A DNA stretch of 64,000 nt, from positions 1-64,000 of the forward strand of contig NZ_MVDD01000021.1 of the NCBI RefSeq assembly GCF_002843315.1. Reading direction: 5' to 3'. Positions 1 through 8,487 of the stretch are shown here, piece after piece. The DNA comes from Labilibaculum filiforme (lineage in GTDB: Bacteria > Bacteroidota > Bacteroidia > Bacteroidales > Marinifilaceae). A program made the translations under genes and the position numbers. The notes beneath the pieces were generated by a model. It made no database searches. It saw only the letters and a program-made list of their open reading frames with translations, and had not been told where the DNA came from. Within the stretch, counting starts at the first letter, position 1; the number at the start of each line of letters is the position of its first letter.

Positions 1-379
1 TTGATAGATATCATAACAGAGATCATCAAGGCATCGATAGGAAGAAGCCGTTTATAATCTATAATATGGCAGCTTAAATTCAACTTAGAAAACAGAAATC
101 TTGGTCCAACAAAACGAGGGTACTATATTGTTCTGATGTTGCTGATGAATAAATTTGGAATTAGCCTGATCATTGAAGCATTCCATCAGATCAGATTTAC
201 TTTGGAGTAGGCGTTGAAAAGATGTGAAAGGTATTTCAGGTGAGTTTGTATTTTTAATACAAATTTATCAGGTCCTTCGACTCTCGATAGTTGTCGGGGT
301 TGAAGGGTTTTCGCCTGCTTTGGTTTGAACCTGACGGAGTCTTTAGACCCGTCAGAGTTTAAATGCATGTAGATACTAT
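1..379. other. Left-edge non-coding stretch
   Basis: No convincing gene was found on either strand; the only open frames are short, lack a recognisable product and cross a hairpin-forming segment. The right part (about 265-360) is rich in inverted repeats and lies just downstream of the minus-strand HutD-like gene, so it is probably that gene's 3' region. Confidence 0.5.
331..355 (-). terminator. Hairpin downstream of the HutD-like gene
   Basis: Arms CTGACGG (331-337) and CCGTCAG (349-355) are perfect inverted repeats, and GTCT/AGAC inside them can extend the stem around a bulged A. The hairpin lies 25 bases past the stop of the minus-strand gene that ends at 380. A terminator role is inferred; the T-run is weak. 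The sequence style also resembles short palindromic repeats dispersed in Bacteroidota genomes. Confidence 0.4.
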
Positions 380-961
380 TTAATTCGCGATTTCCGATAG
401 GATCACCTCACTATTCGTAATTCCTTTGATCTCAAGCTTTGCGCTATCCAATTGAGTAATCACGCATAAGCTACCTTGTTTTACTATTTGTCTTTCTTCT
501 TTGGTGTTTAGTTCAATTTCTCCCGAAAAAACAGATAAAATCAGGAAGTCCGTTTCTTTTTTAAAAGGAAGAGGCACAGTCTGATTTTTTTCCAGAGTAA
601 GAGCCGATAATTCTCCTTTTGCATTTCCTCTTGTCATTAAATTAAAGTCAATACATTTCCCAACCGATGAGGTGTTCCAGTCGCCTTCAAAGCTGTCGGT
701 ATTGAATTTATTAAGTTTTTTGCGGTATTTATTTTCGTGAATAATTTCTATTGCACCCTCTAAAATCATTAGTTTTCTAGATACCCCTGGTAGGGAAGTG
801 AAATCCGATTTTTCAATTTCTACCGTAGCGGTGCTTAATCTAAATGTAAAATCTCTTTGCTGATAAGTGGATGTTGGCGGGTAAATAAACAATTGGGTGC
901 TGGTTCCGCCTGCCCAATTAATGGTTTGGAATGCATCTGCACGTAGTATTTCGATATTCAT
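380..961 (-). CDS. HutD/Ves family cupin-like protein
   Basis: A 193-residue soluble protein with no signal peptide. It begins with a HutD/Ves-like segment in which a Trp-Ala-Gly-Gly-Thr-Ser motif (near residue 17) is followed by beta-strand-rich sequence, as in the two-cupin HutD fold. HutD proteins are linked to histidine utilisation and Ves to cold-induced expression in E. coli; neither has a firmly settled biochemical role. No hut genes are adjacent, so a histidine-catabolic role cannot be inferred from context. It stands alone, separated from the next minus-strand gene by a terminator hairpin. The ATG start gives a normal family length. Family assignment is fairly safe; function is unknown. 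Confidence 0.8.
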   Translation of the reverse strand: MNIEILRADAFQTINWAGGTSTQLFIYPPTSTYQQRDFTFRLSTATVEIEKSDFTSLPGVSRKLMILEGAIEIIHENKYRKKLNKFNTDSFEGDWNTSSVGKCIDFNLMTRGNAKGELSALTLEKNQTVPLPFKKETDFLILSVFSGEIELNTKEERQIVKQGSLCVITQLDSAKLEIKGITNSEVILSEIAN

Positions 962-1025
962 AGCATGCTTTGTTGTGTTTGTAAATCAAAATTACAAAAG
1001 ACAAATGAGATTTTTTCTAAAAAAG

Positions 1026-1060
1026 AAAAGGGAATCCATTCTAAAAATGGACTCCCTTTT
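1026..1060 (-). terminator. Rho-independent terminator of the S9 peptidase gene
   Basis: AAAAGGGA-TCCATT and AATGGA-TCCCTTTT form a long stem with a five-base loop, 19 bases after the peptidase stop codon. On the minus strand the stem is followed by a T-rich run, the usual intrinsic terminator layout. Confidence 0.75.
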
Positions 1061-1078
1061 TATTTTATCGCGATAAGC

Positions 1079-3499
1079 TTATTCTGCTTTTCGGTTTTTC
1101 ACGTATTTTTCCAACCACTGGTCTTGTTCCCACAACATGTGTAGAATACTCTCTTTGGCTCTGTAGCTATGACTTTCTTTGGGGAATATTACCAATCGAA
1201 CATTAGCTCCCAAGCCTTTTAGTGCATTAAAATATCGTTCGCTTTGCATTGGGTAAGTACCCGAATTGTTGTCGGCCTCACCGTGAATTAAGAGCAAAGG
1301 AGTTTTCATTTTGTCGGCATGCATAAATGGCGACATTTTGTAGTACACTTCAGGACTATCCCAATACGAGCGCTCTTCACTCTGAAAGCCAAATGGGGTA
1401 AGCGTTCTGTTGTAGGCACCACTTCGTGCGATTCCTGCGGCAAATAAATCGGAATGACTTAGCAGATTGGCCACCATAAAAGCACCGTAACTATGTCCGC
1501 CAACGGCAACTTTATTTCTATCAATATATCCCAAAGCATCCACAGCATCAATTGCAGCTTTTGCATTCGAAACTAGTTGCTTGCGAAAGGAGTCGTTTGG
1601 TTCTGTATCGCCTTCTCCAACAATAGGAAACGAGGCATCGTCTAAAACAACATAGCCTTTGGTAACCCAGTAAATTGGCGATGCCCAGTAAGGATAGGTA
1701 AACTCATTTGGATTTTGAGTGTTTTGCGAAGCACTTGCTTTGTCCTTAAATTCCTCGGGATAAGCCCACAAAATCATTGGCATTTTTTCCTTCTTCGTTA
1801 CATCATATCCTACAGGAAGATACAAGGTTCCAGATAGTTCCAAGCCATCTTCTCGCTTGTAGTTCAAAACCTCTTTGTGCACGTTTTGAATACTTTTAAA
1901 AGGATTTTCGAATTTGGTAAGTTGTTTTAAATTAGCCTTTTCTATATTTCTAAAGAAGTAGTTCGGGTATTCTGTTTTTGATTCAATTCGAACTAATAAA
2001 TTTTTATTGGAAGGGTCAAAATCCTGAATGTTTTCTACCTTATCTTCGTAGGTAGATTGATACAAACGTTCGGTTTTCTCTGTATTTAAATTTAACTGAT
2101 CAACAAAAGGATACTGCCCTTTCTCCGAATAGCCGTCGCCAATTAAGAAGGCATTATCGCCTTCTAACGCAAGAATATAATTGCCGTATTTATTTCTTTT
2201 CTGTACAAAATTTCCCGGATCATTGTATTTATCTTGGTAGTTACGATCCGAAATTATTTTGGGTGTTTGATTAGCATCCGATGGATTAAATACGTAAACT
2301 TTTAGGTTTCTCGAATTCCACCAATAATCCATGGCAATGGCCGTAGTTTCGTTGGCCCAATTAATGGTGTACAATCGGTTAATTGTTTTTAAGATACTTT
2401 TTGGTGTTCCATTAAAGGGAGCTTCCAATTGAAAAACTTCATCGCGAAAATCTACTTCATTTTCAGGATCTCCACCATCTAGCGCCTCGGTGTAAATAAG
2501 CGATGCAGCCTTGTCGTCGCGCCAACTTAAAGCTCTTCTGCCGGTTCTTACTGCCATAAATCCTTTTGGCAATTCTTCAATTAAGGGCACTTCCAATACG
2601 GTTTGTACCATTTGGCCTTTGCTCGAATAAATAGTGGTTTTTGAAGGAAAACGGTTGTAGGGTACTAGGTACGAGAAAGGTTTCTCGATAGTGGTAAGCA
2701 TTACATAACTACCATCGGGCGAGAAGCTAATATTGTCGTACATGGCAGCTCCTAACCATTTTTCTTTCTCCCCTTTAAGGGATATTTTGTAAAGATCCGA
2801 TTTTGCCAATTGCTCAAAATTGTATTCATCATTCTTGTTTTTCAACAAATCCTGATAGGTTCTGTTTTGAGCCTTACTGCCTTCATTAACCGAAATTGTT
2901 GGTCCGGTGGGTATGCTGTTTTCGGTATCAATAAGTGCTTTTCTGTCCTCCGAAATCATTTTCACCAATATAGATTCACTGTCTTCAAACCAGTTAATAA
3001 CATCGTCCATATTGGCATTTACATTGGCATCGGTTAATTTTCTTGTCGAAGCTTTTTTTAGATCCAAAACCCAAACTTCAACGCCGGTTAGGTTGGTATG
3101 GGTAAATGCAATTTTTTTCTGATCGGGCGACCATTTAAAATTCGCTAAACGCGGATTTTCCGGTAAGCCGGATACCTCTTTGGCACTTGCATTTGTTTCT
3201 TTTAAATTAAGAATTTTAAGGTCGTTGTAATAGTTGGTTCTGCTGCCAATATTAGTTTTCGGATTTATTCGCAAACCTCCCAAACGTAATTCTACTTCCG
3301 AAAGTTCAGCAATAGTTTTGTACGAATCGCGATATCGTAAAAGCATAAAATCTTTACTTTCATCAATAAGCACCGATGGGGCAATTTTTACATCTACCAA
3401 ATCTAAAATTTCGGAAGACGGCTTCTGATAGATACTGTTTTCCTGAGCATTTGCATTTGTAATGCCGAGGAGTAATACTAAATAAATTAATTGTTTCAT
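1079..3499 (-). CDS. Secreted S9 family (prolyl oligopeptidase-like) serine peptidase
   Basis: An 806-residue precursor with a cleavable signal peptide (hydrophobic core at residues 4-14, Ala-Asn-Ala-Gln before the mature part), so it acts in the periplasm or outside the cell. The first two thirds are a WD40/TolB-like propeller with repeated S-P-D/D-x-x-x motifs. The C-terminal third is an alpha/beta hydrolase with Gly-His-Ser-Tyr-Gly (Ser670), Asp743 in a Gly-Glu-Ala-Asp motif and His777 in Glu-Ser-His-Ser, which is a complete S9 triad. The hydrolase end most resembles glutamyl-endopeptidase-type S9 enzymes; the substrate is not evident. The ATG is preceded by A-rich sequence and by a striking tandem repeat carrying small ORFs, the last of which stops 4 bases upstream of this start, suggesting translational coupling or leader control. 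It is transcribed alone. Confidence 0.88.
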   Translation of the reverse strand: MKQLIYLVLLLGITNANAQENSIYQKPSSEILDLVDVKIAPSVLIDESKDFMLLRYRDSYKTIAELSEVELRLGGLRINPKTNIGSRTNYYNDLKILNLKETNASAKEVSGLPENPRLANFKWSPDQKKIAFTHTNLTGVEVWVLDLKKASTRKLTDANVNANMDDVINWFEDSESILVKMISEDRKALIDTENSIPTGPTISVNEGSKAQNRTYQDLLKNKNDEYNFEQLAKSDLYKISLKGEKEKWLGAAMYDNISFSPDGSYVMLTTIEKPFSYLVPYNRFPSKTTIYSSKGQMVQTVLEVPLIEELPKGFMAVRTGRRALSWRDDKAASLIYTEALDGGDPENEVDFRDEVFQLEAPFNGTPKSILKTINRLYTINWANETTAIAMDYWWNSRNLKVYVFNPSDANQTPKIISDRNYQDKYNDPGNFVQKRNKYGNYILALEGDNAFLIGDGYSEKGQYPFVDQLNLNTEKTERLYQSTYEDKVENIQDFDPSNKNLLVRIESKTEYPNYFFRNIEKANLKQLTKFENPFKSIQNVHKEVLNYKREDGLELSGTLYLPVGYDVTKKEKMPMILWAYPEEFKDKASASQNTQNPNEFTYPYWASPIYWVTKGYVVLDDASFPIVGEGDTEPNDSFRKQLVSNAKAAIDAVDALGYIDRNKVAVGGHSYGAFMVANLLSHSDLFAAGIARSGAYNRTLTPFGFQSEERSYWDSPEVYYKMSPFMHADKMKTPLLLIHGEADNNSGTYPMQSERYFNALKGLGANVRLVIFPKESHSYRAKESILHMLWEQDQWLEKYVKNRKAE

Positions 3500-3870
3500 A
3501 TGATTATAATTTGTTTTTTAGTTGCCATATGGAACTTACCATGTTGGGATAATCATTTCCCTGTGTGTCAAAACACCTTTGACATGGACGTTTCATATGA
3601 TTATAATTTGTTTTTTAGTTGCCATATGGAACTTACCATGTTGGAATAATCATTTCCCTGTGTGTAGAAAGCTTTATACATGGACGTTTCATATGATTAT
3701 AATTTGTTTTTTAGTTGCCATATGGAACTTACCATGCTGGAATAATCATCTCCCTGTGTGTAGAAAGCTTTATACATGGACGTTTCATATGTTTTTACTT
3801 TAAGTTTTTATCGTATGAAATTTGCCGAATACGGATCTTTCTGTGTAGAAAGCTGTAGGTAGTGTTTCAT
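3494..3870. repeat. Tandem 97/96/96-bp repeat plus a degenerate fourth copy
   Basis: Units start at 3494, 3591 and 3687, each beginning TTTCATATG. The second and third are almost identical; the first differs mainly in an 11-base patch and is one base longer. A fourth, diverged unit of about 82 bp runs from 3783 and ends with another TTTCAT at 3865-3870. Each unit contains an imperfect inverted repeat (CATATGGAACTTACCATG against CATGGACGTTTCATATG). The array sits directly in front of, and includes, the start codon of the S9 peptidase on the minus strand, so it was probably amplified from the gene's own 5' leader. Confidence 0.9.
3504..3870 (-). other. Four consecutive tiny ORFs in the peptidase leader
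   Basis: On the minus strand each repeat unit carries an ATG-AAA start and a stop. In transcription order: 3870-3808 (20 aa), 3788-3729 (19 aa), 3692-3633 (19 aa) and 3596-3504 (30 aa). The first three share a Met-Lys start and an internal Leu-Ser-Thr; the last is frame-shifted by the extra base in its unit and reads through to 4 bases before the peptidase ATG. There is no direct evidence of translation. They could be leader peptides or a by-product of repeat amplification. Confidence 0.3.
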
Positions 3871-4021
3871 AATAAAACAGTTATTTTTGGTGAACTTTTA
3901 CGTGTTTGTTGATGTTTGAATTAATAGTTTATTAAGTTAATAATAAATTAGGGAATATTATAAATTGATTGCTGAAAAAAATATCAAAAGTTCTAATTTA
4001 ATGAGGTATAGGTGCAAAAAA

Positions 4022-4062
4022 GCCGAAAAAAACAACGGCCCCTATTCCGTGTTGTTTTCGGC
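4022..4062. other. Strong imperfect hairpin
   Basis: GCCGAAAA...ACAACGG pairs with CCGTGTTGTTTTCGGC around a short loop. It is GC-capped and far from either flanking gene end, so it is not an obvious terminator for them. It might be part of a small structured RNA or a mobile-repeat remnant. Confidence 0.45.
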
Positions 4063-4069
4063 AAAAATT

Positions 4070-4105
4070 GTCTGTTCAGGTTCTAATAAAAGTAGGCGAA
4101 CAGAC
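4070..4105. other. Perfect 8-bp inverted repeat
   Basis: GTCTGTTC (4070-4077) and GAACAGAC (4098-4105) are exact reverse complements with a 20-base loop. It follows the preceding hairpin by only 7 bases, so the two could form one structured transcript or a regulator-binding dyad. Confidence 0.4.
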
Positions 4106-4345
4106 CCCTATAATATCCTTTGCAATGTTTTTTTTGAAATTTTTAAAAGGGAAATATAAACAAAATTCAGCGTATTTAAGTTGTTAAATAAAGGGGTGAG
4201 CTTTGTTCTAATCTACCTAATAATTCAGTTTATTCAGTGTATGTAGTTATTTCAAATTAAGATCAAAAATTGTATCGTTTTGTTACGGATATTTTTGAAA
4301 TTAATTGTTGTTGTTCGTAATTTAATTGCAAAGGAAATTGTTTTC

Positions 4346-4387
4346 CCGCAACACACTTCCTCAAATAGAAGAAGTGTGTTCTTGCGG
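4346..4387 (-). terminator. Hairpin after the tricorn-like protease gene
   Basis: CCGCA-ACACACTTC (4346-4359) pairs with GAAGTGTGT-TCTTGCGG (4371-4387) with a small internal bulge. It starts 18 bases beyond the stop codon of the minus-strand gene. There is no clear T-run on the minus strand, so a termination role is probable rather than certain. Confidence 0.55.
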
Positions 4388-4405
4388 AATTATTGATTAC
4401 ACAGA

Positions 4406-7400
4406 CTATTTGTTATCAATTTCTTTTAAAAGAGATTCTACACCTTTTTTAAGTTGCTGATCGTCTCCTTTTGTTACAACTTCATACTTATTTGCAACTT
4501 TAATATCGGGTTCAATTTGCTGATTTTCGATGTATTTTCCTTTGGTATCTTTTACTCCTACCATTGGCATTCCAAAATACAGACTTGGATCTTGAAGTGT
4601 TTCCCACCACACAGCAGTCATGGTTCCAGGAACAGGCATTCCAATTAATTTTCCAAGTTTTAATGTTTGGTACACATATGGAAATGCACAAGCATCCGAA
4701 TAGTTACTTTCGCTAATTAAAACAGCCGATGGCTTTTTCCATTTCGAAAGTGGTTCGGTTCCAAAATCTTGTCCTCGTGGCGAAAGGGTAGAGTAAACTT
4801 CTCCACTAAGCAATGTTGCTAAATCGTCGTGCAGCCAGCCTCCGCCATTAAATCTTGTATCTACAATAATAGCTTCGTAAGTTGCATATTTTCCTAATAC
4901 TTCAGAGTATACTTTTCGGTAACTTGGCGAATCCATTCCTTTTACATGAACATATCCAATTCTTCCGTTCGATAAGCGCTCACATTCTTCTTGGCGCTTT
5001 TTCACCCAACGTTCGTATAGTAAAGTACTAATGCTCGAAACAGGTTTTACGGTTTCTTCCCATCGTTCTTTTGTGTAAGGATTATAAAGAGCTAAAAGTA
5101 CTTTTTTGCCTGCCTTGTGGTTCAATAACGGAAAGTAACTCTCGTTTTTAGGAATTGTAATTCCATCTATTTTTTCGATAATAGTACCGGCTTTTATTTT
5201 CGAGTCGGCCTGATTTAGTGGTCCTTTTTCTAAAATCTCGGCAATTCGCAAACCATCGCCATCGTAATCCCAATCAAAGAAAGCGCCTAATTCAGCCGTT
5301 TGGTCAGGATTCTTAGAGCCAGAACGATATCCCGAACCAGTATGCGAAGCATTTAGCTCACCTAATAACTCACTTAGCATTTCTGCAAAATCATGATTGT
5401 TATTAATGTAAGGTAAAAATCGTTTGTACTCACTTTTGTAAAATTCCCAGTCGAGCTGATGCATTTCAGGATCGTAAAATTTCCTTAGCATGGTACGCCA
5501 AACGTGTTCAAAAAGGTATTCTCTTTCTTTGGCTTTGTCTAAATACATTTCTGCTGTGTAGCTAATGTCTTTTCGTTTATTGGTAGCAACATCTACTTTA
5601 ATAATGCTGTTTCCCGACATTAAAAATAGATTTTTTGCATCCTTATCAAACTGCATTGCGCCACCGCCACCTTTTAAATCAAGAACTTTTTTGGTTTCTT
5701 TTTCTTCCAAATCGTTCACCCAAAGATCGTATCCATCTTCGAATTTACTTAGGTAGAATAATTTTTTTCCATCAGGGGTTAAAATTGCATCCGATAGGTT
5801 CGAAGGGTTTATCGTTAAACATACCTGACGGTCTTCCATTCCGGTAAATTCAATGTTTAAATCCTCTTCTTTTTCATCCTTTTTGTCTTTTTTATCTTTT
5901 TTCTTGTCTTTGTCGGCGTCTTTGTCGTCCTCTTTTTTCGCTTTTTCAGCAGCTTCATTTATTTCTTTTTCTTCTTTCGAAAGTTTGAAATCGTCAAGCG
6001 CTTTTTGGTTGAAGAATTGAACGTAAACATCCGATTGTGAACCCCAACTTCCATGACTTCGGTAGCCACGTTTGTCGGTAAACCAGATCATAGCATTTCC
6101 TTTTAACGACCACTTGGCCTCCGAATCGCTATAACCACTTTCGGTAAGGTTAATTACTTTTTGATTTCCCTGTGCATCTACCATTGCAGCATCTGGCATA
6201 AAAATGGTGTGAGGGTAAATATTAACAAGAAACCACTTTCCATCGGGCGACCAATCGTAATGCTGATCTCCGTCGGAGTAAGAGTAGTTCCATTCTTTTC
6301 CTAAAATGGTTCTAACTTTTTTCGATTCCAGATTAATTACTTTAAGAATTACCCGCTCTTCTAAAAAAGCAACTTCTTTGCCATCTGGCGAATATTTTGG
6401 TTGAAAGGTTTCGGCTTCAGTTTCTAAAACAGCCTCTTCTTTTAAAATAGTAGAATTGGCAAACTGAGTTTCCTCTTCTCTTGTCATTTTTGTTTGATAC
6501 AAGTTCCAGCTACCATTTCTTTCCGATGCATACAGTAATGCTTTTCCATCAGGACTAAAACTTACCGAGCGTTCTTGTTCGGGAGTGTTGGTAATTCGTT
6601 TTGTAGTTCCGTAATCAACTGCGGTTACAAAAACTTCTCCACGTACTATAAAAGCAACTTCTTTTCCGTTTGGCGAAACGCTCATTTCAGTGGCACCACT
6701 GCTTAGTTTTTCATAGCTAACTTCATTTTCTTTGTTGTCAACAGCAATTTTCACTTGTAATTTTACTGGTGCTTTTCCTTCTTCTTGTGTGTAAATTTCA
6801 CCGTTCCAGAAATAACAAAGTTTGTTCTTGTCCGAAATACTTAAAAAACGAACTGGGTGTTTTTCAAATGTACTGATTTGGGTAAGTTGCGTATTGTTTT
6901 TTACAGGAGCTTTCCAAACATTAAAACTGCCTGATTTTTCAGTTAGGTAGTAAATCTCATCGTTGGAGGTATTAAAAACAGGATATAAATCCTCGCCTTC
7001 AAATGTAGAGAACATCTTGTGTGTTTTATTCGCAATGTCGTACAGGTAAATGTCGCGAGTAACTGCCGAAGTATGGTGTTTCCTCCAATGGTCCTCATAT
7101 CCTTTGCTGTCGCGATATAAAATGTACTTCATGTCTTTGCTATATTTCGCATCTAATGCAGGCGAAGTAAGTATCTGACTTACTTTGCCACCTTTTGCAG
7201 GTACGCTATATAGTTCAGGCAGCACACCTGATGGAAACATCGCATTTCTATAATCGTCGCTAATTGTTGAAGAAAAGAGTATGTTTTGGCCATCTGGAGT
7301 AAAACTAGATGGTACTTCTCCTTTGGAATTAAATGTAATTCGATTGGGAGTTCCTCCTTTAGCAGCTATTGTAAATAGGTCAAAATTTCCATATCGATCG

Positions 7401-7651
7401 GAAGCAAACGCAATGGTTTTACTGTCGGGAGACCATACCGGCTGGTAATCGTAGGCTTGGTTACTTGTGATAGCGGTGGCGGTGCCACCTTCCGATGAAA
7501 TGGTGAATAAATCGCCATCGTATTCAAAAACGATCGTTTGACCATCGGGAGAGATAGATGGATACCTCAACCATTGAGGACTATCCATGCCAAGAAGACT
7601 TTGTGCTAGTGCAGTTAAGAATGTAGTGATGAAAAACAGCTTTTTAATCAT
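4406..7651 (-). CDS. Secreted tricorn-like S41 family protease
   Basis: A 1081-residue protein with an N-terminal signal peptide (residues about 1-21) followed by two TolB/WD40-type beta-propellers full of Ser-Pro-Asp-Gly-lysine motifs, a PDZ-like segment (about 790-870) and an S41 catalytic domain. The Asn-Ala-Ser-His motif near residue 769 and Ser985-Asp986 match the tricorn catalytic His and Ser-Asp pair. Tricorn-type enzymes degrade peptides downstream of larger proteases; the export signal here implies processing of periplasmic peptides. An extremely charged Lys/Asp/Glu insertion at about 560-600 lies between the propeller and catalytic halves and looks unstructured. The length fits the family. 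It is monocistronic, with a terminator-like hairpin behind it. Confidence 0.9.
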   Translation of the reverse strand: MIKKLFFITTFLTALAQSLLGMDSPQWLRYPSISPDGQTIVFEYDGDLFTISSEGGTATAITSNQAYDYQPVWSPDSKTIAFASDRYGNFDLFTIAAKGGTPNRITFNSKGEVPSSFTPDGQNILFSSTISDDYRNAMFPSGVLPELYSVPAKGGKVSQILTSPALDAKYSKDMKYILYRDSKGYEDHWRKHHTSAVTRDIYLYDIANKTHKMFSTFEGEDLYPVFNTSNDEIYYLTEKSGSFNVWKAPVKNNTQLTQISTFEKHPVRFLSISDKNKLCYFWNGEIYTQEEGKAPVKLQVKIAVDNKENEVSYEKLSSGATEMSVSPNGKEVAFIVRGEVFVTAVDYGTTKRITNTPEQERSVSFSPDGKALLYASERNGSWNLYQTKMTREEETQFANSTILKEEAVLETEAETFQPKYSPDGKEVAFLEERVILKVINLESKKVRTILGKEWNYSYSDGDQHYDWSPDGKWFLVNIYPHTIFMPDAAMVDAQGNQKVINLTESGYSDSEAKWSLKGNAMIWFTDKRGYRSHGSWGSQSDVYVQFFNQKALDDFKLSKEEKEINEAAEKAKKEDDKDADKDKKKDKKDKKDEKEEDLNIEFTGMEDRQVCLTINPSNLSDAILTPDGKKLFYLSKFEDGYDLWVNDLEEKETKKVLDLKGGGGAMQFDKDAKNLFLMSGNSIIKVDVATNKRKDISYTAEMYLDKAKEREYLFEHVWRTMLRKFYDPEMHQLDWEFYKSEYKRFLPYINNNHDFAEMLSELLGELNASHTGSGYRSGSKNPDQTAELGAFFDWDYDGDGLRIAEILEKGPLNQADSKIKAGTIIEKIDGITIPKNESYFPLLNHKAGKKVLLALYNPYTKERWEETVKPVSSISTLLYERWVKKRQEECERLSNGRIGYVHVKGMDSPSYRKVYSEVLGKYATYEAIIVDTRFNGGGWLHDDLATLLSGEVYSTLSPRGQDFGTEPLSKWKKPSAVLISESNYSDACAFPYVYQTLKLGKLIGMPVPGTMTAVWWETLQDPSLYFGMPMVGVKDTKGKYIENQQIEPDIKVANKYEVVTKGDDQQLKKGVESLLKEIDNK

Positions 7652-7863
7652 ACTTTATCGAATTGTGTTAAAAATTAGGACATAGGTTCTCCATGAACAA
7701 AACTATTAATTCGATACCCCCTTCATAATTTGTACCAAAGCTAATAAGCCGTTGATTGATTGTGTTATTGTGCGGAAGGTGTTGGCTTGCAGTTCATTAT
7801 TATTGTTCGGATGTGAACAAAACACTGTTCGTTTTCGTACTATTTTTCGGTGGAGATTGTGTT

Positions 7864-8382
7864 TTATAGGTTCTGGAATTCTTTTGGATATTCAACAGTT
7901 CCCGAAACGTTTTTTAGAGCATCCTTTTCTAATTCTATTGCCATAAAAACTTCGTTTGGAACTTCGAACGGACAAGTAATTTCGAATAAAGAAGCAGGGG
8001 TAAATTTGAATTTGGTGTAAAAGGCAGCGTGGCCCAAAACAATTACCGATTGGTGTCCCATTTTTTTTGCTTTTGCCAATCCATTCTCTATTAATTGTGA
8101 ACCAATTCCTAATCCTTGTAGTTCTGGAATTACCGACATAGGTGCTAAAGCCAGTGATTTAAAACTGCTATTTCCTGATTTAATTTCTATTGGAGAAAAT
8201 AAAATGTGACCAACAATTTCATTCCCCATACAAGCAACTAAAGAAAGATCTTTAAGGTACTTTTTATTTTTACGAAGTTTTTCCACTAATAATCCTTCCG
8301 ATTCTTGACCAAATGCCATGTCGTTAATCATAGATATTGTTTTGTAGTCATTTTTATTTTCTGGTCGTATCTGAATTTTCAT
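7864..8382 (-). CDS. GNAT family N-acetyltransferase (YhbS-like)
   Basis: A 172-residue cytoplasmic protein with the GNAT fold. The acetyl-CoA-binding motif is Val-Ile-Pro-Glu-Leu-Gln-Gly-Leu-Gly-Ile-Gly-Ser (about residues 89-100), followed by the Gly-His-Ala-Ala-Phe-Tyr segment typical of YhbS-type members. The acceptor substrate cannot be read from sequence; some relatives act on proteins or small amines. Its stop is more than 200 bases from the tricorn-like gene start, and it sits just downstream of the miaB terminator, so it is probably transcribed separately. Confidence 0.85.
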   Translation of the reverse strand: MKIQIRPENKNDYKTISMINDMAFGQESEGLLVEKLRKNKKYLKDLSLVACMGNEIVGHILFSPIEIKSGNSSFKSLALAPMSVIPELQGLGIGSQLIENGLAKAKKMGHQSVIVLGHAAFYTKFKFTPASLFEITCPFEVPNEVFMAIELEKDALKNVSGTVEYPKEFQNL

Positions 8383-8422
8383 ACTGGTTCGTTTCTAGTA
8401 GAAGTTGATGATTAAAAATACC

Positions 8423-8468
8423 AAAAAAAATCCAACGTCACTGAAAATCTCAGTCTTGTTGGATTTTT
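8423..8468 (-). terminator. Rho-independent terminator of miaB
   Basis: AAAATCCAAC (8427-8436) pairs with GTTGGATTTT (8458-8467), with a second inner stem ACTGA/TCAGT. On the minus strand the stem is followed by a run of eight T. It starts 20 bases after the miaB stop. Confidence 0.85.
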
Positions 8469-8487
8469 ATAATATATTGTTTTGAAA

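Larger units (their letters stand above)
3871..4405. other. Intergenic region between the two peptidase genes
   Basis: No protein gene is supported. The region holds three strong inverted repeats, listed separately (4022-4062, 4070-4105, 4346-4387). The rest is AT-rich and featureless by eye, and should include the promoter of the leftward S9 peptidase transcript, which could not be pinned down. Confidence 0.5.

Noticed and set aside
186-368. 60-codon minus-strand ORF at the left edge
   Set aside because: It crosses hairpin-forming repeat sequence and has no recognisable protein feature.
3522-3803. 93-codon plus-strand ORF with 32-residue repeats
   Set aside because: It is produced entirely by the 96-bp tandem repeat, starts at TTG and has no promoter or homologue-like features; the repeat is better explained as leader DNA of the opposite-strand peptidase.
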